The translations under genes were made by a program, and so were the position numbers. A stretch of 64,000 bases of DNA from Cherax quadricarinatus (Eukaryota > Arthropoda > Malacostraca > Decapoda > Parastacidae). The stretch's first letter is position 1; the number at the start of each line of letters is the position of its first letter. The stretch lies in assembly GCF_038502225.1 (NCBI RefSeq), contig NC_091293.1, positions 17,906,459-17,970,458 of the forward strand, read 5' to 3'. Of this stretch, positions 21,999-33,466 are shown piece by piece. A model generated the notes under the pieces. The model was not told the DNA's origin, searched no databases, and saw nothing but the letters and a program-made list of their open reading frames with translations.

Positions 21999-24160
21999 CC
22001 CTTAAACGGTCCAAACGTATATATTTGTTCACCCGCGTACCTCCCCAAACGTATATATACGTTTTATTTTTCATTCGTTCAAAATTGGCGCGATAGGCCT
22101 GAGTCGCCTAGACATGAGAGAATGGGTGTGCACACTCAGTGTGCGCAGTATACAAAAAATCTGTGATGCCTGGGTACCACATGGTAGGACCAGTTACATT
22201 CAGCTCCATCCTGGGTCAACATCATGGCACATCCTCGTGATTCACTCACGCCTCATCGTATTAGCACTCTACTATTCGAGGAAAGTGATACAGATCGTGA
22301 GTTTAGTGGATTTGACACCAATGGGGCCAGTAATATTTAAGGAATTAGTGAAAATATCGACGATAACCCAGATGACCCTCAGCCCATCACCTCAGGGGTA
22401 GCAACACCTGTACTAGGGCCAAGCACCTCTGGGGTAGCCAGTGTGGCCACAGCAGACCTTAGGCCAAGCACTTCTGGGGTGGCCAGTGTGGCCACACAAG
22501 ACCCTGGGCCAAGCACCTCTGGAGTGGCAAGTGTTACCCATAGGCAACTTCGCAAGAGGAAACTATCATTTTCCCAGTGTTTTAGTGATAGTGAAAGTGA
22601 TGTAAGTGACGATGAGATTGATTTTATGCCAGTCGAGGATTCGTCTAGTGATAGTGAAGTTCATTATTCACCAGTGAAACATACTTTTAGGCATCATTAT
22701 CTACGTTCAGGCAGCGTACCATATGCAATCCCCAAGGGTCGTAGCAGGTCATGATCCAAAACCCCAGCCACTGATAGTGAAAGTGGTCACAAAGGGGAGT
22801 ATGCAGGGATGGAGGAAGTAGTGATGGGTGGCACAGTGCCTGGACCACATGGTGCAGTGGGTGGACAGACAAAGGACTACCCAGCATCCCTGCAACCATG
22901 TGCTGCCTCCACTCCTGTCCCTCCTCCTGCCCCCCCCCCTCACCCCATGCCACAGGTCCACCCTGCACCATGTGATTGTAAGTGGAACTGAACACAAAAT
23001 ATATTCATGCCACAGCCTTGTGATTTTGATGCTAGTGGAAGTGGTATCCAGCCAGAATATCCCATAACGAATGAGTCTACAGAGTTAGACTATTTCCAGT
23101 TGTACTTTGACGAGCTTATAATGAACTTGATAGTGACTCGGACAAACAATTATTACCAATATGCCATGAACAACACAGCAGAGGTTGAAGAATAGTCATG
23201 GCTGCACAGGTGGAAAGACACAGCAGTGGTTGAAATGTATCTATTCCTTGCCAGTGTCATGCTTATGCCACATATCTATAAGAACAATATACGTAATTAC
23301 TGGTCTACAGACCACTTCATCAGTACTCCAGTTTTCCATGACCTCCTTCCCTGCAACAGATTCACTCTGTTGTTACGAATGTTGCACTTCTCAGACAGAA
23401 ATACGCCAAACAGAAATGACCTATACAAAATCCGGGAAGTATTTATGTATTTGAAGCAGAAATTCAGTGTATACTTTTATCCCTTCAAGAACATTGTTGT
23501 TTATGAGTCCTTGATTCTGCTCAAGGGATGCCTGTCATTCAAGCAATATATACCGAGCAAACGTAATCGCTTTGGTATAAAACTTTTTGTTATGTGTGAC
23601 TGTGAGAGTGGTCTTGTGTTGGATGTAATTGTATACACCGGGAAAAACACACTCGATGATGACAGACGGATGTTGGGCATTTCCGGTGATATTGTTCGCA
23701 GGATGATGGAACCATACCTTAGCAAGGGCCATACATTGTACACAGACAACTGGTATACAAGCCGTATGCTCGCTGATTTCCTACGTGTGAACAATACTAA
23801 TATATGTGGAACAGTGAGAAGGAATAGGAAACATATGCCAAGATTCACTGGAGGCAGTGTTGAAGGTGAAGTGCAAGTGTTTCATGCTAATGACATCATG
23901 GCACTGATGTGGCATGACAAATGGGACGTGACATTGCTGTCAACCATCCACAGAAACGAGATGGTACAAACAGACAGACTGAGCAAGTTCAGCAAAGAAC
24001 CTATTGTAAAGCCAGCTGCTGTCGTGGACTATACTAACAATGTACGACTAGTTGACAAGTGTGACATGATGATAGGGTTTGTTGACTGTGTGTGTAGGAG
24101 TCACAAGTGGTATATAAAACTGTTTTTTCACCTTGTAGACATTGCAGTGCTCAATGTATT
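21999..24160 (+). mobile_element. piggyBac element P4, 3' end lost in the gap
   Basis: It begins CCCTTAAACGGTCCAAACGT after TTAA (21995-21998) and repeats the motif acgtatata near 22050. It carries a dead transposase. The right end is not seen because the assembly gap starts at 24161. Confidence 0.8.
22231..24160 (+). pseudogene. piggyBac (PGBD4-like) transposase
   Basis: Start MAHPRDSLTPHRISTLLFEE at 22231. An N-terminal region follows with three PSTSGVASV repeats and acidic SDSESDVSDDEIDF. In-frame stops fall near 22336, 22752, 22991 and 23193. The DDE domain (23226 onward) has CLSFKQYIPSKRNRFGIKLF, VIVYTGKN and LYTDNWYTS (second Asp). The first catalytic Asp, normally in an xDES context, is replaced: the sequence reads VVYESLILLKG. 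The third region reads VRLVDKCDMM. A transposase cutting at TTAA, now clearly dead. The C-terminal cysteine-rich domain is in the gap. Confidence 0.85.
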
Positions 24161-24260
24161 NNNNNNNNNNNNNNNNNNNNNNNNNNNNNNNNNNNNNNNN
24201 NNNNNNNNNNNNNNNNNNNNNNNNNNNNNNNNNNNNNNNNNNNNNNNNNNNNNNNNNNNN
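24161..24260. other. assembly gap (100 N)
   Basis: Exactly 100 undetermined bases, the conventional placeholder for a gap of unknown size. Frames drawn across it are meaningless. Confidence 1.
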
Positions 24261-26562
24261 TCAACATGTCAGGGACACAACCAGAGAGAGAGGGGAGAAT
24301 GAGCCAGCAAGACTGGATCTTGTGTTCACCCTGAGCAGTTCAGACACTGAGGACATCACTTACGAGAGGCCCCTTGGAGCTAGCGATCATGTGGTTCTGA
24401 GTTTTGACTATATAGTAGAGTTACAAGTGGAGAAGGTAACAGGAACTGAAGGGGACAGGCCAAACTATAAAAGGGGGGACTACACAGGTATGAGACACTT
24501 CCTGCAGGAGGTTCAGTGGGACAGAGAAATGGTAGGAAAATCAGTAAACGATATGATGGAATATGTGGCAACAAAGTGCAAGGAGGCAGAGGAAAGTTTT
24601 GTTCCCAAGGGAAACAGAAATAATAGGAAGACCAAAACGAGTCCTTGGTTTACCCGAAGGTGTAGGGAGGCAAAAACTAAGTGCAACAGAGAATGGAAAA
24701 GGTACAGGAGGCATAGGACCCAGGAAAACAAGGAGATTAGTAGAAGAGCCAGAAACGAGTATGCGCAGATAAGGAGGGAGGCCCAGCGACAGTATGAAAA
24801 CGACATAGCATCGAAAGTCAAATCTGACCCGAAACTGCTGTATAGCCACATTAGGAGGAAGACAACAGTCAAGGACCAGGTGATAAGGCTGAGGAAAGAA
24901 GGTGGAGAACTCACAAGAAACGATCAAGAGGTATGTGAGGAGCTCAACACGAGATTTAAGGAAGTATTTACAGTAGAGACAGGAAGGACTCTGGGGGGAC
25001 AGACCAGATGGGGACACCAACAAGTGTTGGACGACATACATACAGATGAGGAGGAGGTGAAGAAACTGCTAAGGGACATCGATACCTCAAAGGCAATGGG
25101 ACCGGACAACATTTCTCCGTGGGTCCTTAGAGAGGGAGCAGATATGTTGTGCATACCACTTACCACAATCTTCAACACATCCCTGGAAACTGGGCAACTA
25201 CCTGAGGTATGGAAGACGGCAAATGTAGTTCCCATTTTCAAAAAAGGAGACAGAAAAGAGGCACTAAACTATAGACCTGTGTCATTGACGTGTATAGTAT
25301 GCAAAATTATGGAGAAGATTATCAGGAGGAGAGTGGTGGAGCACCTGGAACGGAACAGGAGTATAAATGCCAACCAGCACGGATTCACGGAAGGCAAATC
25401 CTGTGTCACAAACCTTCTGGAGTTTTATGATAAAATAACAGAAGTAAGACAAGAGAGAGAGGGGTGGGTTGATTGCATCTTCTTGGACTGCAAGAAGGCC
25501 TTTGACACAGTTCCTCACAAGAGATTAGTGCAGAAGCTAGAGCATCAGGCGCATATAACAGGAAGGGCACTGCAATGGATCAGAGAATACCTGACAGGGA
25601 GGCAACAACGAGTCATGGTACGTAATGATGTATCACAGTGGGCACCTGTGATGAGCGGGGTCCCACAGGGGTCGGTCCTAGGGCCAGTGCTATTTTTGGT
25701 ATATGTGAACGACATGACGGAAGGGTTAGACTCAGAAGTGTCCCTGTTTGCAGATGATGTGAAGTTAATGAGGAGAATTAAATCTGATGAGGACCAGGCA
25801 GGACTTCAAAGAGACCTGGACAGACTGGACACCTGGTCCAGCAAATGGCTTCTCGAATTTAATCCTGCCAAATGCAAAGTCATGAAGATAGGGGAAGGGC
25901 ACAGAATACCACAGACAGAGTATAGGCTAGGTGGCCAAAGACTGCAAACCTCACTCAAGGAGAAAGATCTTGGGGTGAGTATAACACCGAGCATGTCTCC
26001 GGAAGCACACATCAATCAGATAACTGCTGCAGCATATGGGCGCCTGGCAAACCTGAGAACAGCATTCCGATACCTTAGTAAGGAATCATTCAAGACACTG
26101 TACACCGTGTATGTCAGGCCCATACTGGAGTATGCAGCACCTGTTTGGAACCCGCACTTGATAAAGCACGTCAAGAAACTAGAGAAAGTACAAAGGTTTG
26201 CAACAAGGTTAGTTCCAGAGCTAAGGGGAATGTCCTATGAAGAAAGATTAAGGGAAATCGGCCTGACGACACTGGAGGACAGGAGGGTCAGGGGAGACAT
26301 GATAACGACATATAAAATACTGCGTGGAATAGACAAGGTGGACAAGGACAGGATGTTCCAGGGAGGGGACACAGAAACAAGAGGCCACAATTGGAAGTTG
26401 AAGACACAAATGAGTCAGAGAGATAGTAGGAAGTATTTCTTCAGTCATAGAGTTGTAAGGCAGTGGAATAGCCTAGAAAATGACGTAGTGGAGGCAGGAA
26501 CCATACACAGTTTTAAGACGAGGTTTGATAAAGCTCATGGAGCGGGGAGAGAGAGGGCCTAG
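24261..26562 (+). CDS. CR1-like LINE ORF2, endonuclease C-terminus plus intact reverse transcriptase
   Basis: An open frame of about 767 residues. It starts in the endonuclease tail (RLDLVFTLSSSD, PLGASDHVVLSFD, the DH motif), then a basic linker (WFTRRCREAKTKC), then RT: NYRPVSLTCIVCKIMEKI, LDCKKAFDTVPHKR (box A), GVPQGSVLGPVLFLVYVND (box B), SLFADDVKLM (catalytic box C), KEKDLGVSI, and the C-terminal SYEERLREIGLTTLEDRRVR and FFSHRVVRQWNSL. These match the CR1 RT and C-terminal pattern. No stop or frameshift is visible. It is truncated only by the gap, so it may be a recently active copy. Confidence 0.85.
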
Positions 26563-26640
26563 TAGCAACCGGTGAAGAGGCGGGGCCAGGAGCTAGGACT
26601 CGACCCCTGCAACCACAAATAGGTGAGTACAAATAGGTGA
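24261..26640 (+). mobile_element. CR1-like LINE, copy 1
   Basis: Begins after the gap inside the endonuclease and ends with the 3' UTR, the twice-repeated word aaataggtgagtac, then (AC)n. It has an intact RT frame. Flanking sequence acctacaacaggcctagtgt is found again after copy 3. Confidence 0.85.
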
Positions 26641-26743
26641 GTACACACACACCTACACACCTACACACCTACAACAGGCCTAGTGTCTAATCGACATGTG
26701 CCTAGGACAAAATGGTAACTAACATGCACACACACACACACAC

Positions 26744-26785
<42 letters not shown>
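26640..26785. repeat. (AC)n with flank between CR1 copies 1 and 2
   Basis: Two AC tracts separated by a 60-bp non-repetitive flank (26680-26728) that also occurs at 27752-27805. Confidence 0.9.
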
Positions 26786-26787
<2 letters not shown>

Positions 26788-27420
26788 CAATCAGATAACT
26801 GCTGCAGCATATGGGCGCCTGGCAAACCTGAGAACAGCATTCCGATACCTTAGTAAGGAATCTTTCAAGACACTGTACACCGTGTATGTCAGGCCCATAC
26901 TGGAGTATGCAGCACCTGTTTGGAACCCGCACTTGATAAAGCACGTCAAGAAACTAGAGAAAGTACAAAGGTTTGCGACAAGGTTAGTTCCAGAACTAAG
27001 GGGAATGTCCTATGAAGAAAGATTAAGGGAAATCGGCCTGACGACACTGGAGGACAGGAGGGTCAGGGGAGACATGATAACGACATATAAAATACTGCGT
27101 GGAATAGACAAGGTGGACAAAGACAGGATGTTCCAGGGAGGGGACACAGAAACAAGAGGCCACAATTGGAAGTTGAAGACACAAATGAGTCAGAGAGATA
27201 GTAGGAAGTATTTCTTCAGTCATAGAGTTGTAAGGCAGTGGAATAGCCTAGAAAATGACGTAGTGGAGGCAGGAACCATACACAGTTTTAAGACGAGGTT
27301 TGATAAAGCTCATGGAGCGGGGAGAGAGAGGGCCTAGTAGCAACCGGTGAAGAGGCGGGGCCAGGAGCTAGGACTCGACCCCTGCAACCACAAATAGGTG
27401 AGTACAAATAGGTGAGTACA
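26786..27420 (+). pseudogene. CR1-like LINE, copy 2 (5'-truncated)
   Basis: Begins abruptly after an (AC)n tract at INQITAAAYGRLANL in the RT thumb and runs in frame to ...AHGAGRERA and the stop at 27337. It then repeats the same 3' UTR into (AC)n. Only a handful of substitutions separate it from copy 1, so the event is recent. Confidence 0.85.
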
Positions 27421-27455
27421 CACACACACACACACACACACACATGCACACACAC

Positions 27456-27750
27456 AAGGTGGACAAAGACAGGACGTTCCAGGGAGGGGACACAGAAACA
27501 AGAGGCCACAATTGGAAGTTGAAGACACAAATGAGTCAGAGAGATAGTAGGAAGTATTTCTTCAGTCATAGAGTTGTAAGGCAGTGGAATAGCCTAGAAA
27601 ATGACGTAGTGGAGGCAGGAACCATACACAGTTTTAAGACGAGGTTTGATAAAGCTCATGGAGCGGGGAGAGAGAGGGCCTAGTAGCAACCGGTGAAGAG
27701 GCAGGGCCAGGAGCTAGGACTCGACCCCTGCAACCACAAATAGGTGAGTA
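27456..27750 (+). pseudogene. CR1-like LINE, copy 3 (5'-truncated)
   Basis: Starts after (AC)n at KVDKDRTFQGGDTETRGHNW and continues in frame to the same stop (27683) and 3' UTR. Its downstream flank repeats the flank of copy 1. Confidence 0.85.
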
Positions 27751-27805
27751 CACCTACAACAGGCCTAGTGTCTAATCGACATGTGCCTAGGACAAAATGG
27801 TAACT

Positions 27806-28078
<273 letters not shown>

Positions 28079-28372
28079 GCCAGACTCACACATACACTCC
28101 CCCCCTCCCCCACCGACATCTCACTCCCTCACCTGATCCCTCCCCTCCCTCTTTCACCCTCCCCCTCCCAACCTCTCCCTCCTTCCCCCTCTCCCTCTCC
28201 CACTCACCCACTTGCTTCAATCTCCTTCCCACTCCCCCTCCCCACTACTCTCCCACATAGCCACAGTTCCTCCTCTACCTCTCCCCCCCCCACACTCTGA
28301 CATACACAATACTAACCTAACATACAGAATTACATAGGTTTCCCACTCTGAGGCAATCAGGATAAAACAAAA

Positions 28373-29795
28373 ATGGGTTGCCAGAGAGCAACAAGAAAAA
28401 CCAAGGGACAGGAGGAGGAAACTACAAAGGAAGATTGGGCAGCAGAGCTCACAAAAAGGGAACATGAATGGGAAAAGAAACTAGAAGAACTTAGCATGAG
28501 AATGGAAGAGAGGATAGACATGGAAAGCAGGAAGTGGGAGGTGCAAGTCAAAGCAGCAGAGGCCAGGATACAGAGTTTAGAAGAGGAACTGAAAAATCTG
28601 AAACAGCCTAAAGAACTAAAGAACATTTTGGGATTGACAACAGAGACTGCTACCTCAGTCACAAATAAGGGGACTGTAGGGAAAGAAGGAGCAAAACTGC
28701 ATGTAGAAGCTCAATCAGTGGAGACTGTAGTAAATGAAAGAGCTAAGCTATATGTGGACGCCCTAACAGACCACAGCAGAGCCCAGGGAAAGCCGAGAAG
28801 GGAAAATGACAGGCCACTGAGCCCAAGTACATTAGCTAGTGAAACTGAAGAAAGGAAAGCTGCAATGGAGGAAATCAAATTGAATGAGGGGATACACAGG
28901 GATATGCAGTGGGAGCATGAAAGGGTGAGGTCAGTCTTTGTGTATGGGCTCCAGGAAGTTGAAGGGGAAACATATGAAGAAAGAAAACAAGGGAAAAAAA
29001 GCAATTGAAAGCATCATGAAAGCAATAGGAGAAGACGACATGACCCAGCTGGAAAATTTTCGGAGAATAGGGGGGTTTGTAAAAAAAAGAACCCGGCCAG
29101 TGAAAGTGACCTTCAAGGCAGAATCGACTCGGAACAGGATCCTGCAGGAGAAAGCACGATTAAGGGACATGCCAGCATACAGGAAGGTGTATCTCGACTG
29201 CGACAGAACACAAGCAGAAAGGAAGAAACAGAGAGAGATGGTACAAAGGCGAAAGGAGGAAAGAGAGGGGATGGAGAAGACAGACAGGAGATCACACACA
29301 CAGGAATATCAAATACAGCCTCCCTCACAACTTCCTATAGAAGCCTCTCAGCCAGGTCAACCCCAGTGCAACCAAACACTAAACCAAAACACCCATGCTA
29401 CATCCAATGCCCCCACCCACTGCAATACAAACTCCACCCCCACAGCAATCACCCATAGTTCCTTATCAGGTCTCCCACTTCCCCAACCCCATTACACCTC
29501 CCAGAAAACAATCTTAGAAAAGAAGTTGAAGGTGTGGTATACAAATGCAGATGGAATAACAAATAAGTATGAGGAGTGGCATGAAAGAATCAAGGAGACA
29601 TCCCCAGACATAATAGCACTCACAGAAACAAAATTCACCAGAATAATAACAGATTCAATCTTTCCATCCAGATATCAAATCCTCAGGAAAGACAGAGGGA
29701 GGAGAGGGGGAGGAGGAGTTGCACTGCTCATTAAATCCAGTGGGGGTTTGAGAAAATGGAAGGAATGGATGGCATGGGCGAAAGGGACTACTTAG
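28373..29795 (+). pseudogene. CR1 copy 4: ORF1-like part fused to endonuclease
   Basis: From ATG 28373: a short lysine-rich head, then a long coiled coil (WEKKLEELSMRMEERIDMES, RIQSLEEELKNL). After a Ser/Pro-rich linker, an RRM-like segment starts VRSVFVYGLQEVEGETYEER. A frameshift near 28990 leads to IGGFVKKRTRPVKVTFKAES and VYLDCDRTQAERKKQ, completing that fold. In the same frame, with no stop between, the endonuclease begins LKVWYTNADGITNKY, DIIALTETK, GGGGVALLIK. So the ORF1-type domain and endonuclease appear to form one polyprotein. It is broken by frameshifts near 28990 and 29770. Confidence 0.75.
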
Positions 29796-30867
29796 TAGGA
29801 ACAATCCAGTCTGAGGGACATAAGGTGATAATTGCAGTAATGTACAACCCACCACAGAACTGCAGGAGGCCGAGAGAAGAATACAATGAGAGCAACAGAG
29901 CAATGATCGACACACTAGCCGAGGTGGCCAGGAGAGCACACATGGGGGGAGCAAAGTTACTAATTATGGGTGATTTCAATCACAAGGAGATTGACTGGGA
30001 AAACCTGGAGCCCCATGGGGGTCCCGAAACATGGAGAGCCAAGATGATGGATGTGGTACTGGAAAACCTCATGCATCAACATGTTAGAGACACTACCAGA
30101 GAGAGGAGAGGATGAACCAGCAAGACTGGACCTTGTATTCACGTTGAGTAGTTCTGACATCGAGGATATCATGTATGAAAGGCCCCTGGGAGCTAGTGAT
30201 CATGTGGTTCTGTGCTTCGACCACATAGTTGAGCTCCAAGTGGAAAGAGCAACAGGAATAGGGTGGGAAAAACCAAACTACAAAAGGGGGAACTACTCAG
30301 GCTTGAGGAACTTCTTTTAAGACATTCAGTGGGAGAGGGAACTGACAGGAAAACCAGTACAAGAAATGATGGACTATGTGGCAACAAAATGCAAGGAGGC
30401 AGAGGAGAGGTTTGTTCCCAAGGGAAACAGAAATAATGGGAAGAACAGAATGAGTCCTTCGTTCACCCAAAGGTGTAGGGAGGCAAAAACTAGGTGTACT
30501 AGAGAATGGAAAAGGTACAGAAGACAGAGAGCTCAGGAAAATAAAGAGATTAGCCCAAGAGCCAGAAACGAATATGCACAGATAAGAAGGGAGGCTCAGC
30601 GGCAATACGAAAATGACATAGCATCGAAAGTCAAGACTGACCCAAAGCTGTTGTACAGCCACATCAGGAGGAAAACAACAGTCAAGGACCAGGTAATCAG
30701 ACTGAGGAAGGGTGATGGGGAATTCACAAGAAACGACCAGGAGGTATGTCAGGAGCTCAACACAAGATTTAAAGAAGTATTTACAGTGGAAACCAGTAGG
30801 ACTCCAGGAAATCAGAGCAGGGGGGTGCACCAGCAAGTGCTGGATGAGGTACATATAACCAAGGAGG
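29756..30867 (+). pseudogene. CR1 copy 4: endonuclease C-terminus and linker
   Basis: Continues VIIAVMYNPPQN, LLIMGDFNHKEIDWE (GDFN motif), RLDLVFTLSSSD, PLGASDHVVLCFD. Then come a stop near 30318 and the basic linker REWKRYRRQRAQENKEI. Frameshifts lie near 30100 and 30320. Ends at the AAGGAGG target duplication of LINE-2 insert I. Confidence 0.75.
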
Positions 30868-32853
30868 GAGACACTGGTCAGAGAAATAGCAAGCATCGAA
30901 CTTAAGCTAAAAGAATCCTTTAGGAGTCAGGAATCGCGGGAAGAACTAAAAGCTATAAATGAAATCGAAAGAAACCCAAAGTATTTCTTCTCCTATGCCA
31001 AATCAAAATCGAGAACAACGCCCAGTATTGGGCCCCTACTTAAACAAGATGGGTCCTACACAGATGACAGCAAGGAAATGAGTGAGCTACTCAAGTCCCA
31101 ATATGACTCAGTTTTTAGCAAGCCGCTAACCAGACTGAGAGTCGAAGATCAAAATGAATTTTTTATGAGAGAGCCACAAAATTTGATTAACACAAGCCTA
31201 TCCGATGTTATCCTGACGCCAAATGACTTCGAACAGGCGATAAATGACATGCCCATGCACTCTGCCCGAGGGCCAGACTCATGGAACTCTGTGTTCATCA
31301 AGAACTGCAAGAAGCCCCTATCACGAGCCTTTTCCATCCTATGGAGAGGGAGCATGGACACGGGGGTCGTCCCTCAGTTACTAAAAACAACAGACATAGC
31401 CCCACTCCACAAAGGGGGCAGTAAAGCAACAGCAAAGAACTACAGACCAATAGCACTAACATCCCATATCATAAAAATCTTTGAAAGGGTCCTAAGAAGC
31501 AAGATCACCACCCATCTAGAAACCCATCAGTTACACAACCCAGGGCAACATGGGTTTAGAACAGGTCGCTCCTGTCTGTCTCAACTACTGGATCACTACG
31601 ACAAGGTCCTAAATGCACTAGAAGACAAAAAGAATGCAGATGTAATATATACAGACTTTGCAAAAGCCTTCGACAAGTGTGACCATGGCGTAATAGCGCA
31701 CAAAATGCGCGCTAAAGGAATAACAGGAAAAGTCGGTCGATGGATCTATAATTTCCTCACTAACAGAACACAGAGAGTAGTCGTCAACAGAGTAAAGTCC
31801 GAGGCAGCTACGGTGAAAAGCTCTGTTCCACAAGGCACAGTACTAGCTCCCATCTTGTTCCTCATCCTCATATCGGACATAGACAAGGATGTCAGCCAGA
31901 GCACCGTGTCTTCCTTTGCAGATGACACCCGAATCTGCATGACAGTGTCTTCCATTGCAGACACTGCAAGGCTCCAGGCGGACATCAACCAAATCTTTCA
32001 GTGGGCTGCAGAAAACAATATGAAGTTCAACGATGAGAAATTTCAATTACTCAGATACGGTAAACATGAGGAAATTAAATCTTCATCAGAGTACAAAACA
32101 AATTCTGGCCACAAAATAGAGCGAAACACCAACGTCAAAGACCTGGGAGTGATTATGTTGGAGGATCTCACCTTCAAGGACCATAACATTGTATCAATCA
32201 CATCTGCTAGAAAAATGACAGGATGGATAATGAGAACCTTCAAAACTAGGGAGGCCAAGCCCATGATGACACTCTTCAGGTCACTTGTTCTATCTAGGCT
32301 GGAATATTGCTGCACTCTAACAGCACCTTTCAAGGCAGGTGAAATTGCCGACCTAGAAAATGTACAGAGAACTTTCACGGCGCGCATAACGGAGATAAAA
32401 CACCTCAATTACTGGGAGCGCTTGAGGTTTCTAAACCTGTATTCCCTGGAACGCAGGAGGGAGAGATACATGATTATATACACCTGGAAAATCCTAGAGG
32501 GACTAGTACCGAACTTGCACACGAAAATCACTCACTACGAAAGCAAAAGACTTGGCAGACGATGCACCATCCCCCCAATGAAAAGCAGGGGTGTCACTAG
32601 CACGTTAAGAGACCATACAATAAGTGTCAGGGGCCCGAGACTGTTCAACTGCCTCCCAGCACACATAAGGGGGATTACCAACAGACCCCTGGCAGTCTTC
32701 AAGCTGGCACTGGACAAGCACCTAAAGTCAGTTCCTGATCAGCCGGGCTGTGGCTCGTACGTTGGTTTGCGTGCAGCCAGCAGCAACAGCCTGGTTGATC
32801 AGGCGCTGATCCACCAGGAGGCCTGGTCACAGACCGGGCCGCGGGGGCGTTGA
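30868..32853 (+). CDS. LINE-2 reverse transcriptase, intact frame (truncated N-terminus)
   Basis: About 660 residues open from the insertion point to a stop at 32853. RT motifs: KNYRPIALTSHIIKIFERVL, TDFAKAFDKCDHG (box A), SSVPQGTVLAPILF (box B), SSFADDTRICMTV (catalytic box C), VKDLGVIM, then the C-terminal LEYCCTLTAPFKAGEI, RRERYMIIYTWKILEGLVPN and RGPRLFNCLPAHIRG. This is CR1/L2-like in layout but distinct from the host CR1. The downstream coding continues into GSYVGLRAASSNSLVDQALI. It lacks its endonuclease, so it cannot move on its own. Confidence 0.85.
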   Translation, partial: ETLVREIASIELKLKESFRSQESREELKAINEIERNPKYFFSYAKSKSRTTPSIGPLLKQDGSYTDDSKEMSELLKSQYDSVFSKPLTRLRVEDQNEFFMREPQNLINTSLSDVILTPNDFEQAINDMPMHSARGPDSWNSVFIKNCKKPLSRAFSILWRGSMDTGVVPQLLKTTDIAPLHKGGSKATAKNYRPIALTSHIIKIFERVLRSKITTHLETHQLHNPGQHGFRTGRSCLSQLLDHYDKVLNALEDKKNADVIYTDFAKAFDKCDHGVIAHKMRAKGITGKVGRWIYNFLTNRTQRVVVNRVKSEAATVKSSVPQGTVLAPILFLILISDIDKDVSQSTVSSFADDTRICMTVSSIADTARLQADINQIFQWAAENNMKFNDEKFQLLRYGKHEEIKSSSEYKTNSGHKIERNTNVKDLGVIMLEDLTFKDHNIVSITSARKMTGWIMRTFKTREAKPMMTLFRSLVLSRLEYCCTLTAPFKAGEIADLENVQRTFTARITEIKHLNYWERLRFLNLYSLERRRERYMIIYTWKILEGLVPNLHTKITHYESKRLGRRCTIPPMKSRGVTSTLRDHTISVRGPRLFNCLPAHIRGITNRPLAVFKLALDKHLKSVPDQPGCGSYVGLRAASSNSLVDQALIHQEAWSQTGPRGR

Positions 32854-32885
32854 CCCCCGAAACTCTCTCCAGGTAAACTCCAGGT
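30868..32885 (+). mobile_element. LINE-2 insert I (5'-truncated)
   Basis: AAGGAGG occurs at 30861-30867 and 32886-32892. The interior starts mid-ORF2 and ends with ctctccaggtaaactccagg, the LINE-2 3' terminus, also seen at 36989 and 51869. It interrupts CR1 copy 4. Confidence 0.9.
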
Positions 32886-33435
32886 AAGGAGGAGGTGAAG
32901 AAGCTGCTATGCGAACTTGACACCTCAAAGGCGGTGGGACCAAACAACATCTCTCTGTGGGTCCTTAAAGAGGGAGCAGAAACTTTGTGTGTACCATTAA
33001 CGAAGATCTTCAACACATCATTTGAAACTGGGCAACTCCCTGAGGTATGGAAGATGGCAAATGTAGTCCCAATTTTTAAAAAGGGAGACAGACATGAGGC
33101 ACTAAACTACAGACCTGTATCACTAACGTGTATAGTATGCAAGGTCATGGAGAAGATCATCAGGAGGAGAGTGGTGGAGCACCTGGAAATAAACAAGTGT
33201 ATAATTGACAACCAGCATGGTTTCAGGGAGGGAAAATCCTGTGTCACAAACCTATTAGAGTTTTATGACAAGGTGACAGAAGTAAGACAAGAGAGAGAGG
33301 GGTGGATCGACTGCATTTTTTTGGACTGCAAAAAGGCCTTCGACACAGTTCCTCACAAGAGGTTACTGCAAAAGCTAGAGGATCAGGCACACATAACAGG
33401 AAAGGCACTTTAATGGATAAGAGAACACCTTACAG
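32886..33435 (+). pseudogene. CR1 copy 4: RT fingers and palm
   Basis: Resumes EEVKKLLCELDTSKAVGPNN, PEVWKMANVVPIFKKGDR, NYRPVSLTCIVCKVMEKI, NQHGFREGKSCVTNLLEFYD, LDCKKAFDTVPHKR. A TAA falls at about 33411. The frame is then cut at 33435 by LINE-2 insert II. Confidence 0.85.
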
Positions 33436-33466
33436 CCGGAAAAAAATAACCCCCCAGTACCAACAA

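Noticed and set aside
22231..24160. Domesticated PGBD-type host gene
   Set aside because: Four in-frame stops, a lost catalytic Asp, and a TTAA-flanked terminus at 21999 mark it as a dead transposon.
24142..26562. 806-residue frame starting before the gap
   Set aside because: It crosses 100 N, so its first part is meaningless; only the part from 24261 is supported.
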